A stretch of DNA of 37,916 nucleotides from Obelidium mucronatum (taxonomy: Eukaryota; Chytridiomycota; Chytridiomycetes; Chytridiales; Chytriomycetaceae). This document shows positions 1 to 9,727 of the stretch, in pieces (within the stretch, counting starts at the first letter, position 1; the number at the start of each line of letters is the position of its first letter). The position numbers and the translations under genes are program-made. The DNA lies in the NCBI GenBank assembly GCA_025765595.1, contig JAIVFH010000259.1, positions 1 through 37,916 on the forward strand, read 5' to 3'. The notes beneath the pieces are model-generated. The model did not search any database and was not told the DNA's origin. It worked only from the letters and a program-made list of their open reading frames with translations.

Positions 1-55
1 GTCAACGTTCCAATCGAAAAGAACATGACCCCAATCGCTCTTGCTTCAAAGTATT
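1..55 (+). pseudogene. F-box/ankyrin copy 1, 5' fragment
   Basis: The first 55 bases encode the middle of the F-box-like region in the frame starting at base 5: residues NVPIEKNMTPIALASKY. This aligns with the LPIDENLTSVAFASRW block of the gene at 12640. The gene starts outside the window. It is cut at base 55 by the copia element at 56-5192 and resumes at 5193. Short, but the match to six other family members here makes the assignment fairly secure. Confidence 0.75.
51..55. repeat. Target-site duplication GTATT (left)
   Basis: GTATT at 51-55 matches GTATT at 5193-5197, immediately outside the two LTRs. Removing the element and one copy lets the host ankyrin gene align across the junction residue for residue with its paralogues. 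This supports both the boundary and the insertion event. Confidence 0.85.
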
Positions 56-291
56 CCGTGTGTTCTCTAGTACTGATGATTTGGAACACAAAGTGTTGTT
101 TATTTAATAAAGCTCATATTTGACTAAGTAAAGCGAATTGTGATGAAGTACACACCTGATGATTTGGAACACAAAGTGTTATCTATCCCAAATCACCAAG
201 ATTTCCGGTTTGTCCTAATTTTCCGAAATGTTCCGAAGCGCGCCGAGAAGGCATATTCATCATGGCGCTTCCAGAACTCATGGAAGTCCAC
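56..291 (-). repeat. 3' LTR of the copia element
   Basis: A 236-bp direct repeat identical to 4957-5192. The last ~33 codons of gag-pol and its stop codon (193-195) lie inside it. On the element strand it contains AATAAA. It carries an internal 25-bp direct repeat at 73-97 and 156-180. Confidence 0.93.
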
Positions 292-3200
292 GCTCCCCTT
301 GAATAGCCCCATCTCGCGCGTGAAGTCTCCGTGCTTGCTTTTCCCCAATCCTTTAGTCATCACGTCCGCCACATTCCTCGACGTGTGGATTTTCCTCACT
401 TCTATAACTCCCCTCTTCACCATGCATCGCAGCATCATATACTTAGTATCCATGTGCTTTGTCTTGTGCCTGTCCGCCCCTTCCTGCGTATTCCTCACAG
501 CCCCGGCGTTGTCGCAGTGCAGCACTGTTGGCTTCGGCTGCGGGAATCCCAGCCATTCCATGACGTTCCTACCCCATTCTGCAATCTTTCCTCCGCTCGC
601 AAGGGCCAGTGTCTCTGATGCGACTGTTGAATCTGTTACGGTATCTTGACTTTTCGATACTGGAGCTATGGCTGCGCCAGCCAACATCATGACAAGTCCG
701 GTGGTCGACTTCCTCGTGACCTTGTTTCCAGCCAAGTTCGCGTCGCTGAATACCTCCAGTATCATGTCCGTGCCTGCTTTGAAGTATAATTTTGTCGTAT
801 TTGAGCCGTTCAAGTACTGCAGTAGATGTTGAGCCGCCGCCCAGTGGGTCCTGTTGGGGTTGTTGGCGTAGGAACACATTCTACCTAGAGTTTCAACGAT
901 GTCCGCTCTGGTGAGGCATGCGAATCGTAGTAATCCCAGTAATCTCATCCATCTCCCCTCGAAGAACGCTATGTCCTCACTTGGAGTTGGTTGGTCCGTG
1001 TCGAAGGTGTCTTCCAATTTTGAGTTCCATGGAGTCGATCTTGAAATTGGCTTGTTTCCAGGAAAATATTTTTCTTCCAGAAATTCGTCAATGATGCTTT
1101 GAATGTACACTATCTGGTCCATGGTAGAGTATCCCCTGTAATATTCGCAGTTGATTCCTGCCCACATTCCGATTCCCTCTTGCCACTTCACTTCGACTTT
1201 AGTAGCTAACCATTTCCAGAATTCTAGGGTGTCTTCCTTAAATTCGCAACCAAGCTTTCCATCATCGGAGTGCCAAAGAGTGTACATGATACCGCCGGTC
1301 TTCTTCGACTTGGCTTTGAAAAGACATGGCGAGCCGGGGCATTCTTCGAATCCGTATTCGGCTAGGAACTCGTTTCTAAGACACTCCCAGAGGTAAGCCC
1401 CCTGTTTTAGCCCGTAAATTCCTTTTAAGGCTAATAGGACTTTTCCTTTTTCGTCGTCCCCTAGGCGCATTCCTTGCGGGATTCGGATGTGAATTACTTT
1501 GTCGATGTCTGAGTTGTGGTAAGCCCCTTTTACGTCCCCCTTCGACATATGGAGGCCGAGATGCGTGCAGATGGCTTGGAAGATTTTTGCTGATTCGTGA
1601 TATGGAGTTGAAGCAAAGACCTTGTCGTATTCGCTGGAGAGTTGCTTGGAGCCGTTGATTACCAGTCTCGCTTTCTTCTTCTTTGCCCCCGTGCTTTCGT
1701 CCACTTTGATTTTTAATACCCAAATTGTGCTCAATAGGTGCTGTCCTGCTTCTGCTTCGACGAGTTTCCAGGACGCCTTTTCTGTGAATTGGTCCAGTTC
1801 CTCGTTGATTGCCGCCACCCATTCCTCGTCTTTCAACGCTTCCTTGATGCTCTTTGGTCCATCGATGGTTCCGAATGCAAGACCTCTTTTTAGAGCGATG
1901 AATGCAAGGAAAGTCGGTTCGTGAATCATGTAACCAGTGTCGTCGTCGAGTCTTGCAAGTCCGGCGAAAAGTGCTAGTCTGTTCGGGGGCTTTGATTCTC
2001 TTGGAGACCGTCTCGGCGGCGTCTGAGGGGTTGGTGGTGGAGAGGTTGCGCCGCTGGAGTCGAGGGGTGGTAGGGATGTGGTGCTTGGTGATTCGCTGCA
2101 GATGGAGGATGTCTCAGACATGTTTTCGTCCTGAGGTTCGTAGTTGGAACTGGAGTCGTCCTGGTAAGTTTCCATGCTTGTGTCTTGGACATCCATTCCG
2201 TTGTTTTGGATGATGCATTCCAGCTCCTCTACGCTCCTCTCGACCTCCATCCCCTCTGAACTCTCTTCATCCCTTTTCTTTCCCGACACTGTTTCTTTCA
2301 CGTTGACAAAGTCATCGTCTTCATCCCACCCTTCGTTGTCGTGATGGTTGTTGTATTGAGTTAACGTAATCTTTTCCATAGATGTTTTCGGGTTCTCAAT
2401 GTCGAATTGGTTCTCAACGAAGAATACGTCTCTGCTGACTACGGTGCTGTTGTCGTCGAAAAGAATTCTGTAGCCTCGCTGCGTGTTCATTTGTCCGTCG
2501 GGGTATGCATAGGAGATGAAGCGTCCTCTCCTTGCTCGGTCTTGGGTCTTCCCGCCTCCCGGGATGAATGGATACGCTAAGCACCCGGGGACTCGGAGGT
2601 CGGATACTGTTGGCTTGCGCTTGAATGTCATTTCGTAAGGGGTGAGTGGCATGGATGAGTGTTTTGATCTGTTCCAGACATGACATTTGCACTCTAGGAG
2701 ATCTGGCCATAAGTCCCTTGGCATTTTCGTTTCAGATAGGGTTGCCCTGACTCCGTCCATTGCTGTTCGGAACCAACCGTCAATTTCTCCGTGCTGATTG
2801 TGGGCACCAGTGGACGTTGTTATCAGCCGGATACCGGCTTCATGACATGCGTCTTTCAATGTTGATCCCGTGAAGTTGCTGCCCTGGTCAGAGTAAATTT
2901 CTTGCAGTTTTTCACCGGTAGTTCTTTCTAACATGTCTTTTACCCATAGAATAATGCTGCTGGCTTCCTCCATCTTCATGGAGTACAGTTTGAACATCAG
3001 TCTTAATTGGGTCCGGTGGACGTTCACTCCTAGGTAACCAATGACCCCGCCTCTCCCTAGTCTTGTCAGCCCATCTTCTCCTTTTCCTGGGAAACCCACG
3101 TCCATTGATATTTGTGATAGGACGCTCCCGTCTCTTGGTTTCTTTTTGTTGTATGGTTGCTGATGACTTTTTCCTAGGACGCAGTCCTCACAGAAAAAAT

Positions 3201-4902
3201 CCTTGACGGTCTTTGGACCATCGATTTTGAGACCGTGTACCACTTTCGAGGTTTCAATTATCTGGTCTGGGGATGCGTGCATGAATCTTGAGTGCCACAG
3301 TTGGATGCTCTTTTCACTGGGGATTCCCTTTCCTATGAAGGCTTTTGCTAGTAGTGCTTGGTCCGCAGGTATTGTGTTGATTTTCCATGTACCGTCTTCT
3401 TCGTCGACACTCTTTAGTATTTTGTGTGGACCCGACAAGTCGAGACGGCCGATTGCTACCTTCTTGTCAACGTGGTTGAACCAGACGTCATAGCCCTTTT
3501 TTAATAGGTCTACGACTGCAATGAGGGTTGCTGGCGCTTCGGGGACTAGCTGGATTTGGTCAATCTCGAACTCCCCGAAGTTCATTGATCCTTGGATTCC
3601 GGCACTTTGGATATTGTTGCCTGACGCTGTTTCATAGGCTATTGTTGGTCCTGTCACCATGTTGGATAGTTGGTTTTTGTCACCCGTCATGGATTTACTG
3701 CAAGCTGAGTCGAGGTATGCTGGCGACTTGTTTTCGGAAACTCGAGCAGAGATGTAAGCGGAAATCGCGGCTTTCGCCACCTTTATTTCGGCTCCGTTCA
3801 ACACCTTCCCATCCTTCTCCTTTACTAACTTTTCAACGTCCAAACTAGAGAATGGTTTCTCCAATACAATTATGGCATATGTTCCGCCAGATTTCTTGGA
3901 TACTGCAACGAATGAGTCTTCAGCCAGTTTGGTTGGTTTGAAGAATTCTGCAACTTGTTGGATCGATGTTCCGCTAGCCAGTTTAGTGATCACAATCTGA
4001 GCTGGTTTTCTGTCAGATGGGACTGGTCGCGGTTGTCGAGGTTTGTTGTTGTCTTCGAATCTCGCTGCCATTGCTTTCACTAATTCCATCATAACGGCCA
4101 TGTTGGGATCGGTTTGTTGGGTCGCCGCTGCTGCTATGGCTTGGACTGGTTGCGCAAGTTTTTCTTCTTCCCTGGCAGCGATAACCGATAGGACACGGGC
4201 GAATGCCTTGTAGTCGTCTGGAGGACATCCGGTGAGTTGAGTTCTCATGTTGTCCCTTTGTCCATGGTCTTCAATTCCGTAAACTAGGGTGTAACCGCAT
4301 TCCTTGTTCCAACTTTCATCGTCGGGTTGTCCTAGTTCTTGTGCCTTGAGCTTCAGAAGGTTGAATCTGGTGAACCATTGGTACTTGGATTCGTGAGAGT
4401 GTTTCTTGGCTGTGGAAACGTCTCTTCTTGCCTTGGAAAGAGCTTGGCCAGGGTTGAATGCTATGGTAGCGGCGAGAGCATCGAATCTTGCTTTTATTGA
4501 TCCCGTGGCGGAGTTGTAGGAGGCAAGCAGTGTGGCATCAAGGTGAGGAGTTACTATTTCGTTTATCTTTGATGACACTTCATTCCAGGTCGAGAATGCT
4601 TCGAAGTATTTGTCTTCATTGAAACTGTTGTCAGCATTGAAGATTGGGTCGTCTTCCGACGGCTCAGGGATTTCATGGACAATGAAATCTGAGTAAAGAC
4701 GGACTGTCTTTGTGGATTGGAATTCGGCTCCGCTGTTGTCGAAGGAGATAATTGTTGGTTTGTAGTAGTACGCTTTTTCAAGCTTGTTCTTGTTGACTGC
4801 TGATCTCACGCTTGCAAGCCAGGAGATCGAATGGTGGCTCTTGTTCTGGGTTGTGAGTGGCTCGAAACTCTGCCCTCTCTTGAGGGTGTACGTCGTGGCC
4901 AT
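193..4902 (-). CDS. Copia gag-pol polyprotein
   Basis: An uninterrupted 1569-residue frame from ATG 4902 (protein begins MATTYTLKRG); the open frame extends upstream without an ATG. Domains in order: a gag-like N-terminus; an aspartic protease motif LDSACSKS near residue 397; an HHCC zinc knuckle (WHSRFMH ... CEDC, ~537-570); an integrase core with acidic residues in MDVG, SDQGSNF and GEIDGWF (~600-705); RVT_2 reverse transcriptase with DVKGAYH and catalytic SDDGK (~1120-1213); and RNase H with FSDANLAG, VASETLALA and HCDNAG (~1385 onward). All catalytic positions look intact. The frame continues through the polypurine tract and ends inside the 3' LTR. No gag-pol frameshift signal is needed. 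Confidence 0.95.
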   Translation of the reverse strand: MATTYTLKRGQSFEPLTTQNKSHHSISWLASVRSAVNKNKLEKAYYYKPTIISFDNSGAEFQSTKTVRLYSDFIVHEIPEPSEDDPIFNADNSFNEDKYFEAFSTWNEVSSKINEIVTPHLDATLLASYNSATGSIKARFDALAATIAFNPGQALSKARRDVSTAKKHSHESKYQWFTRFNLLKLKAQELGQPDDESWNKECGYTLVYGIEDHGQRDNMRTQLTGCPPDDYKAFARVLSVIAAREEEKLAQPVQAIAAAATQQTDPNMAVMMELVKAMAARFEDNNKPRQPRPVPSDRKPAQIVITKLASGTSIQQVAEFFKPTKLAEDSFVAVSKKSGGTYAIIVLEKPFSSLDVEKLVKEKDGKVLNGAEIKVAKAAISAYISARVSENKSPAYLDSACSKSMTGDKNQLSNMVTGPTIAYETASGNNIQSAGIQGSMNFGEFEIDQIQLVPEAPATLIAVVDLLKKGYDVWFNHVDKKVAIGRLDLSGPHKILKSVDEEDGTWKINTIPADQALLAKAFIGKGIPSEKSIQLWHSRFMHASPDQIIETSKVVHGLKIDGPKTVKDFFCEDCVLGKSHQQPYNKKKPRDGSVLSQISMDVGFPGKGEDGLTRLGRGGVIGYLGVNVHRTQLRLMFKLYSMKMEEASSIILWVKDMLERTTGEKLQEIYSDQGSNFTGSTLKDACHEAGIRLITTSTGAHNQHGEIDGWFRTAMDGVRATLSETKMPRDLWPDLLECKCHVWNRSKHSSMPLTPYEMTFKRKPTVSDLRVPGCLAYPFIPGGGKTQDRARRGRFISYAYPDGQMNTQRGYRILFDDNSTVVSRDVFFVENQFDIENPKTSMEKITLTQYNNHHDNEGWDEDDDFVNVKETVSGKKRDEESSEGMEVERSVEELECIIQNNGMDVQDTSMETYQDDSSSNYEPQDENMSETSSICSESPSTTSLPPLDSSGATSPPPTPQTPPRRSPRESKPPNRLALFAGLARLDDDTGYMIHEPTFLAFIALKRGLAFGTIDGPKSIKEALKDEEWVAAINEELDQFTEKASWKLVEAEAGQHLLSTIWVLKIKVDESTGAKKKKARLVINGSKQLSSEYDKVFASTPYHESAKIFQAICTHLGLHMSKGDVKGAYHNSDIDKVIHIRIPQGMRLGDDEKGKVLLALKGIYGLKQGAYLWECLRNEFLAEYGFEECPGSPCLFKAKSKKTGGIMYTLWHSDDGKLGCEFKEDTLEFWKWLATKVEVKWQEGIGMWAGINCEYYRGYSTMDQIVYIQSIIDEFLEEKYFPGNKPISRSTPWNSKLEDTFDTDQPTPSEDIAFFEGRWMRLLGLLRFACLTRADIVETLGRMCSYANNPNRTHWAAAQHLLQYLNGSNTTKLYFKAGTDMILEVFSDANLAGNKVTRKSTTGLVMMLAGAAIAPVSKSQDTVTDSTVASETLALASGGKIAEWGRNVMEWLGFPQPKPTVLHCDNAGAVRNTQEGADRHKTKHMDTKYMMLRCMVKRGVIEVRKIHTSRNVADVMTKGLGKSKHGDFTREMGLFKGSVDFHEFWKRHDEYAFSARFGTFRKIRTNRKSW
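293..300 (-). other. Polypurine tract of the copia element
   Basis: On the element strand AAGGGGAG lies one base before the 3' LTR, where plus-strand DNA synthesis is primed. The tract is also coding (Phe-Lys-Gly-Ser of gag-pol), because the frame runs through it into the LTR. Confidence 0.75.
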
Positions 4903-4926
4903 GGTTTTCTCTTTTCGTTTTTTCTT

Positions 4927-4956
4927 GTAGCTCAATGGAGGGTTAAGACTCCTAAT
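4927..4956 (-). other. Candidate primer-binding site resembling a half-tRNA
   Basis: The plus strand directly inside the 5' LTR reads TGTAGCTCAATGG, a short spacer, then AGACTCCTAAT. This resembles the D arm and anticodon arm of a tRNA-Arg(CCU) ending just after the anticodon loop. In Drosophila copia the primer is known to be a 5' half of initiator tRNA-Met cut at nucleotide 39. The same geometry here would place the primer 3' end exactly at the LTR edge. The tRNA identity is inferred from memory of tRNA consensus. Confidence 0.5.
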
Positions 4957-5192
4957 CCGTGTGTTCTCTAGTACTGATGATTTGGAACACAAAGTGTTGT
5001 TTATTTAATAAAGCTCATATTTGACTAAGTAAAGCGAATTGTGATGAAGTACACACCTGATGATTTGGAACACAAAGTGTTATCTATCCCAAATCACCAA
5101 GATTTCCGGTTTGTCCTAATTTTCCGAAATGTTCCGAAGCGCGCCGAGAAGGCATATTCATCATGGCGCTTCCAGAACTCATGGAAGTCCAC
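4957..5192 (-). repeat. 5' LTR of the copia element
   Basis: A 236-bp copy identical to 56-291. Its inner boundary at 4957 is fixed by the adjoining tRNA-like primer-binding region, and its outer boundary at 5192 by the GTATT target duplication. The promoter for the element should lie here. It contains the same internal 25-bp repeat (4974-4998 and 5057-5081). Confidence 0.93.
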
Positions 5193-5197
5193 GTATT
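5193..5197. repeat. Target-site duplication GTATT (right)
   Basis: Right-hand partner of the GTATT at 51-55. Five bases is the usual duplication length for copia-type integrases. Confidence 0.85.
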
Positions 5198-5570
5198 CAT
5201 CTCTTTTCGTTTGAGTATCGATATTTGCCTACTTCCACATCCTCCATCAGAGAAATATATATTCTTTTGGCCAAAAGTGATTGGCATGTAACAATCTCGA
5301 ACAATCTCTAACAACATCTAATTCAAAGCTAGATCATTCTTGGACTTTTTTACGTACAAGTCTATTGTTTTGTTCCATTCACCGAATGAAACCATTCCAC
5401 CAAAAAAAAAGCCTTCCAATTCGTTCACACTCTCTTTCCAACGACCATATCTGCAATGGTTTAATTTGGACTCTGACCATGCCATCCAAGCTGCATACTC
5501 CATTGGATGCCATGCTATTGCTTAACTACTTTTGGAATCTGGAATCGCCGTTGACACAACGCGCCCCTTC
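5193..5570 (+). pseudogene. F-box/ankyrin copy 1, 3' fragment
   Basis: Continuation of the gene split by the copia element. Across the GTATT junction the F-box region continues with a TGA where paralogues have Leu, then FAYFHILHQR, matching FAFFHVRHQR of the copy at 5680. Further on, PYLQWFNLDSDHAIQAAYSIGCHAIA (about 5446-5522) matches the linker and first ankyrin helices. A TAA at 5523-5525 is then followed in frame by LLLESGIAVDT. The internal stops were probably there before or after the insertion independently. No later ankyrin units remain, so the copy was also truncated. Confidence 0.75.
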
Positions 5571-5679
5571 TGAAAGCCGGCTGTGTAGAAACTGCCCAAT
5601 AAGAGTGAATAAGAGATTGCGAATATTAAAAAGAAAAACCCCCAAAGTGCTTGGCAACTTGCATTGTTGTCGAAAATCC

Positions 5680-7082
5680 ATGACGGTTGTATCCCTTCCA
5701 CGCGAACTCATTGAAGCCATCTTGATACATCTTCCAATCGACACAAACTTATCTTCAGTTGCCTTTGCTTCAAAGCCTCTCTCTCTATCACTCTTGAGCA
5801 TCGAATTTGCCTTCTTTCACGTCCGCCACCAGAGACGTGCTTGTGGCTTCTCTTGGGTACACATGGATACAGGGGAAGATGACGAGGATACAGAAAGCAC
5901 TCTAGAACGGTCTCTGTATCATACCTCAGGCAATAAGTGGGCCGCCTTTCTTGCAAACTACCAAGCAATCTGCTACTGCTCCGTTGTCTTCAAGTACCTC
6001 AGTGGATTTCAAGATCTCCCACCAATGAAAGCTCTCCAATACGTTGAAAGTCTTTGCCACTTCCCAAAATGGTTCAATGTGGATGCAAAAAACAGGACTT
6101 TGGAAGCTGCGTCGAGGCTTGGTCACGTGGATGTAATAAGAGCTTTACTCCGCGATTCCCAAGTAGATCCAGCCTTTGGCGATAACAGTAGCATTATAGA
6201 AGCTGTATGTTCTGGGAATGCAACTGGTGTCCAAATTCTCCTCGAATCAGCAAGAGAGGATCCGGCTGCAAGAGCTAATCATGCTATTCAAATCGCATGC
6301 TACGAAGAATACGCTTCTGTTGTTCGAGTACTTTTGGAATCTGGAAAGGTTGATCCCGCTGTCGATGACAACGCGCCCATTTGCTATGCAGCGTACCATG
6401 GGTGCCAGTGTACTGAAATTGTCCAACTTCTTCTTGAATAAGGGAAAGTGGATCCTGCAGCAAGAAACAACTTGCCGATTCTTTGGGCGTGTTCTGGTGG
6501 TCACAAAGACTGCTTCTGAATTCAGGAAAAGTCGATGCCTCAGCCCACAACAACGAAGCTGTTCAAAGAGCTTCTGCTCATGGTCATACTGCCATCGTTC
6601 AACTTCTGCTCCAGCTCCCCACAGCAGATCCAATAGCCAACACCAAAGCTCTGAAAACGGCTTCTACTTTCGGTCATTTAGACGTAGTACGTGTTTTAAT
6701 CAAATCCACACAGTTGGACCTGATTGTTCAAGACTTCAACACGTCTCTACGCTGTGCTGCGGAAAACGGGCATCTAGATATTGTCAATTTTCTGTTGGAA
6801 TCGGGTTTTGATCCTGCAGCAAACAACAATGCTGCCATTCAAAGTGCATCTGCTCGTGGCCATTTAGATGTAGTTCAACATCTCCTTCAATGCGAAAGAG
6901 TGGATCCATCGGTGAATAACAATAGAGCTGTTCGGAAAGCATTCGCTCACGGGCATTTGGAAGTTGTTGATGCTTTGCTTAACTCAGGGAAAGCGCGTTC
7001 AGTCGCGTTTTATTTAGACATTAATCGTTTCAAATATCTGCAAGTGCTCTGTAATTCGCCCGGAATTCAAATGAGCGGGTAA
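5680..7082 (+). pseudogene. F-box/ankyrin copy 2, disrupted
   Basis: ATG 5680 opens MTVVSLPRELIEAILIHLP, an F-box-like motif, followed by a conserved linker (YQAICYCS..., LPPMKALQYVESLCHFPKWF) and 31-residue ankyrin units of the form LLLESGKVDPAADNN-AIR-AS-NGH--VV. The frame stops at a TAA (6439-6441) where paralogues have Ser, though ankyrin coding continues in the same frame. A deletion of about 8 bases near 6510 shifts the frame, after which ankyrin units run to about 7000 and degrade to the TAA at 7080-7082. As an intact gene it would be a substrate adaptor of an SCF ubiquitin ligase, by analogy with F-box proteins. Confidence 0.8.
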
Positions 7083-7243
7083 TCAGGAAAAACAGAAAAG
7101 GCAAGCTTGAGTATTTATGATTAACAAAGAATAATAATTAAATCTTGAAATATCATAAAAGAAAATATTTATTATTATATATTTTATGTCTGAAACGAAG
7201 TAACTCGAATCCAGAAAATCGAAGAAGAGGCTCGTTTACATCA

Positions 7244-9098
7244 ATGGCCACAACCCTCCCTCGCGAACTTATTGACTTGATTCTGATTCATCTACCGATT
7301 GATGCAGATCTGTTTTCAGTTGCCTTCTCGTCAAAGTGGCTCTCACAACGCCTCTTCACTCTGAAGTTTGCACACTTGCATGTCAGCCATCAACTCAACA
7401 TGTCCGATGAATTCGAAAATACTCTGTTCCACTGCAAAGACTCTTTTTTGGAGGGAATTCCCGCATCGTACCAAGCAATCATTTATTGCTCCATTGGCAA
7501 TTCTACTTTCATTATTGCAAACATCTCTTCTGCCGTCTGCCAACTCTAAAAGCCGTAAACTATGTTCAAGCTGCCCTCTCAAATTGCCAGCAGTGGTTTA
7601 CTTTGGAGTCAAAACACGAGACACTCCGTTGTGCTTCACTTTTGAAGCATTTTGATGTGGTCAGAATTTTGTTGCAAGATCCTCACGTAGATCCCACATT
7701 TTGCTCGAACGTTGCCATTAAAGCGGCTTCTTTTGGTGGTTGTGCTGCAACTGTAAAGCTTCTTCTCAAGTACGCCGAAGTGGATCCAGAGAACGAATCA
7801 ATCATATCGGCTTCAAGTGAGGGACACATTGAAGTGGTTCAGCTGTTGCTTGAATCGAGGAGAGTGAATCCAGCCGGTAGAAAGAATAGTGCTATTATTA
7901 GTGCTGCAGTAGCAGGGCAAGGCGGAAGTTGTAAAACTCCTTCTTGAAGTTGAAGACGATTTATGGTACAACATTCAAAATGAGGCAGATGCAATAGGAG
8001 CTGCGATCGACGGGAACTACAGTAGATCCAGCAGCCAATAACAATGAAGCCATTCGAAGAGCAGCTGAGAATGGACATGCCCTTGTGGTTAAAATCCTTC
8101 TTGATTCTGGAAGAGTCGATCCAGCAGCAGATGATAACTTTTCTATTCGGATGGCTTCAATGAATGGCCATGCTGACGTAGTCCGACTGTTGCTGGAATC
8201 TGGAAAAGTTAATGCAGCTGTCGAGGACAATTTTTGTATTCTACAAGCATCAAAGATGGGACATGCCGATGTAGTTCGGTTGCTGCTTGAATCAGAATTT
8301 GTAGACCCTGGTGCTTGTGATAGTGATCCTGTGAAAATCTCATGTAAAGCAGGATATGCCTGATGTGGTTCGAAGTCTGCTGGAGAGTCTGGGAGAGTGA
8401 ACCTAGCAGCAAATCAATGCTATTATTGCTGCACCAAGGAAAGGAGAAATCCGAAATTATTGCGCTGGGGAACATGGATCCAACTGTGTACAATAACGCC
8501 TGTGTTCGTCACTCCTCGGAGAGAGCCTGATTCTTGTTTGGTTCGGCTTCTCCTTGCGTCACGAAGCGTGAATCCCGCTGCTTTTAATAACAACCTATTT
8601 AAACAAACAGCAAAAAATGGCCACTTTGACGTGGTCCTTGAGTCGGGAAAGGTCTGGGGAAAGTTAGATCCCACAGCAAACGAGAACTATTCACTTCGAA
8701 TCGGGTCACAAAAAGAACATACGGAGGTAGTCAAACTGCGTCATGATTCTGGAAATGTAGATCCAGCAGCTGCCAATAATCAGGCCATTCAGTTGGCATG
8801 TTGCTATGGTCACACCGGTGTTGTCGAAATCCTACTTGCTTCCGGACGGGTTGATCCTGCAGCCAACAACAACTACTCAATACGAATTGCATCAAAGAGA
8901 GGTTATACGAAAGTTGTCAAACTTCTCCTTGAATCCGGAAAAGTGGATCCAGATGCAAACGCGATGGAAGCTATTCGAAATGCCAAGCATAAAGAAATCG
9001 TTCAATTGCTTCTCCGTTCAAAAAGCAAACCCAGTAATATTTGCACTCGATGGATGTTGGAGATTGGGTATTTGATTTGTGTAGTTTTCTTGTTGTGA
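7244..9098 (+). pseudogene. F-box/ankyrin copy 3, multiply frameshifted
   Basis: ATG 7244 gives MATTLPRELIDLILIHLPID, the family F-box start, 160 bp after copy 2 ends. The reading frame is broken at least five times: near 7505-7540 (linker), near 7920, near 8020, near 8360 and around 8390-8560. Between breaks, clear ankyrin units survive, for example VDPAANNNEAIRRAAENGH (about 8026-8079) and the run 8540-9030. The last frame ends at 9098. A possible poly(A) signal lies at 9276-9281. The number of separate lesions makes this a genuine decayed gene rather than a sequencing artefact. Confidence 0.82.
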
Positions 9099-9275
9099 TT
9101 TTGGGCAAGTTGGGAAGAATGTACCGCCAAATAACAACCGATCTCAACCTATTACTTTGAATGAAGATTCCGACATTTGGTTTTTTAGTATCTTCTATTT
9201 CCGAGTAATTGACTGAGGTCATTTAATATTGAGAGTTCACTTCTGCTAACTCCCGATACTAGTATTTCAGCAAGT

Positions 9276-9281
9276 AATAAA
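9276..9281 (+). terminator. AATAAA poly(A) signal
   Basis: AATAAA about 180 bp past the last stop of F-box/ankyrin copy 3. A plausible 3'-end signal for a former or residual transcript. Confidence 0.4.
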
Positions 9282-9301
9282 TAAAGCTTATAGGCGAGCC
9301 C

Positions 9302-9656
9302 TTATTGGATCGGCATATAATCTCGCAAGTGATTGTGTACGATGTGTAGCGTTGTGTGTTGAGGCCGGTGGATTTTTACACTTTCAACAAATTCGTATGT
9401 GCCATGTCCTTCTGTCCATCCCCATCGCATCAAAGCAAAGCCATCCGAAGACGAATCATCAGCCGTTCCGAAAGAAATAATGTCGCCTGCGGCAGAGTGG
9501 ACGTGGAATGGCGGTGATGGAAGTTGGGGAGTTTGGCCGGAGGAAGCATCCGATGTCTTAGCGTTGCTTAACAATGAATGGCCAGAGAGCTCTGATCGAA
9601 TAGTCCTCGACGTGTCAGGAGGGGTCGGAATCAGCAGCTATGGATCTATGATATAG
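9302..9656. other. Ambiguous overlapping open frames upstream of RPL27
   Basis: The 680 bp between the ankyrin copy and RPL27 hold no recognisable gene. On the minus strand a frame is open from about 9621 to the stop at 9302. It has no ATG before an internal Met, but ATAG just before it could be an acceptor; its C-terminal part reads MRWGWTEGHGTYEFVESV. The plus strand is open from 9399 to 9656. They overlap, so at most one is likely coding, perhaps a terminal exon. I do not recognise either product. The stretch also contains the RPL27 promoter. Confidence 0.25.
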
Positions 9657-9727
9657 CATCGAGCGTAGGATTTAATTGGTCTGAGGGATCTCGAAACAGC
9701 TCAACTTCCACAATCAAACGGACATAA

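Larger units (their letters stand above)
56..5192 (-). mobile_element. Full-length Ty1/copia LTR retrotransposon
   Basis: A complete 5.1-kb element read on the minus strand: 5' LTR 4957-5192, a primer-binding region just inside it, one gag-pol frame 193-4902, a purine tract 293-300 and the 3' LTR 56-291. The two LTRs are identical base for base, so the insertion is recent. GTATT flanks both sides (51-55 and 5193-5197), a 5-bp target duplication. The host site is the F-box region of an ankyrin gene. The order protease, integrase, reverse transcriptase, RNase H is diagnostic of copia (Pseudoviridae-type) rather than gypsy. The LTR ends (GTGG...ACGG on the element strand) are not the usual TG...CA. 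Confidence 0.95.

Noticed and set aside
59..5191. Copia LTR boundaries set to give TG...CA ends (59-290 and 4960-5191)
   Set aside because: These give no target duplication (TTCCG versus CGTAT). Boundaries 56-291/4957-5192 give GTATT on both sides and abut the primer-binding region and purine tract.
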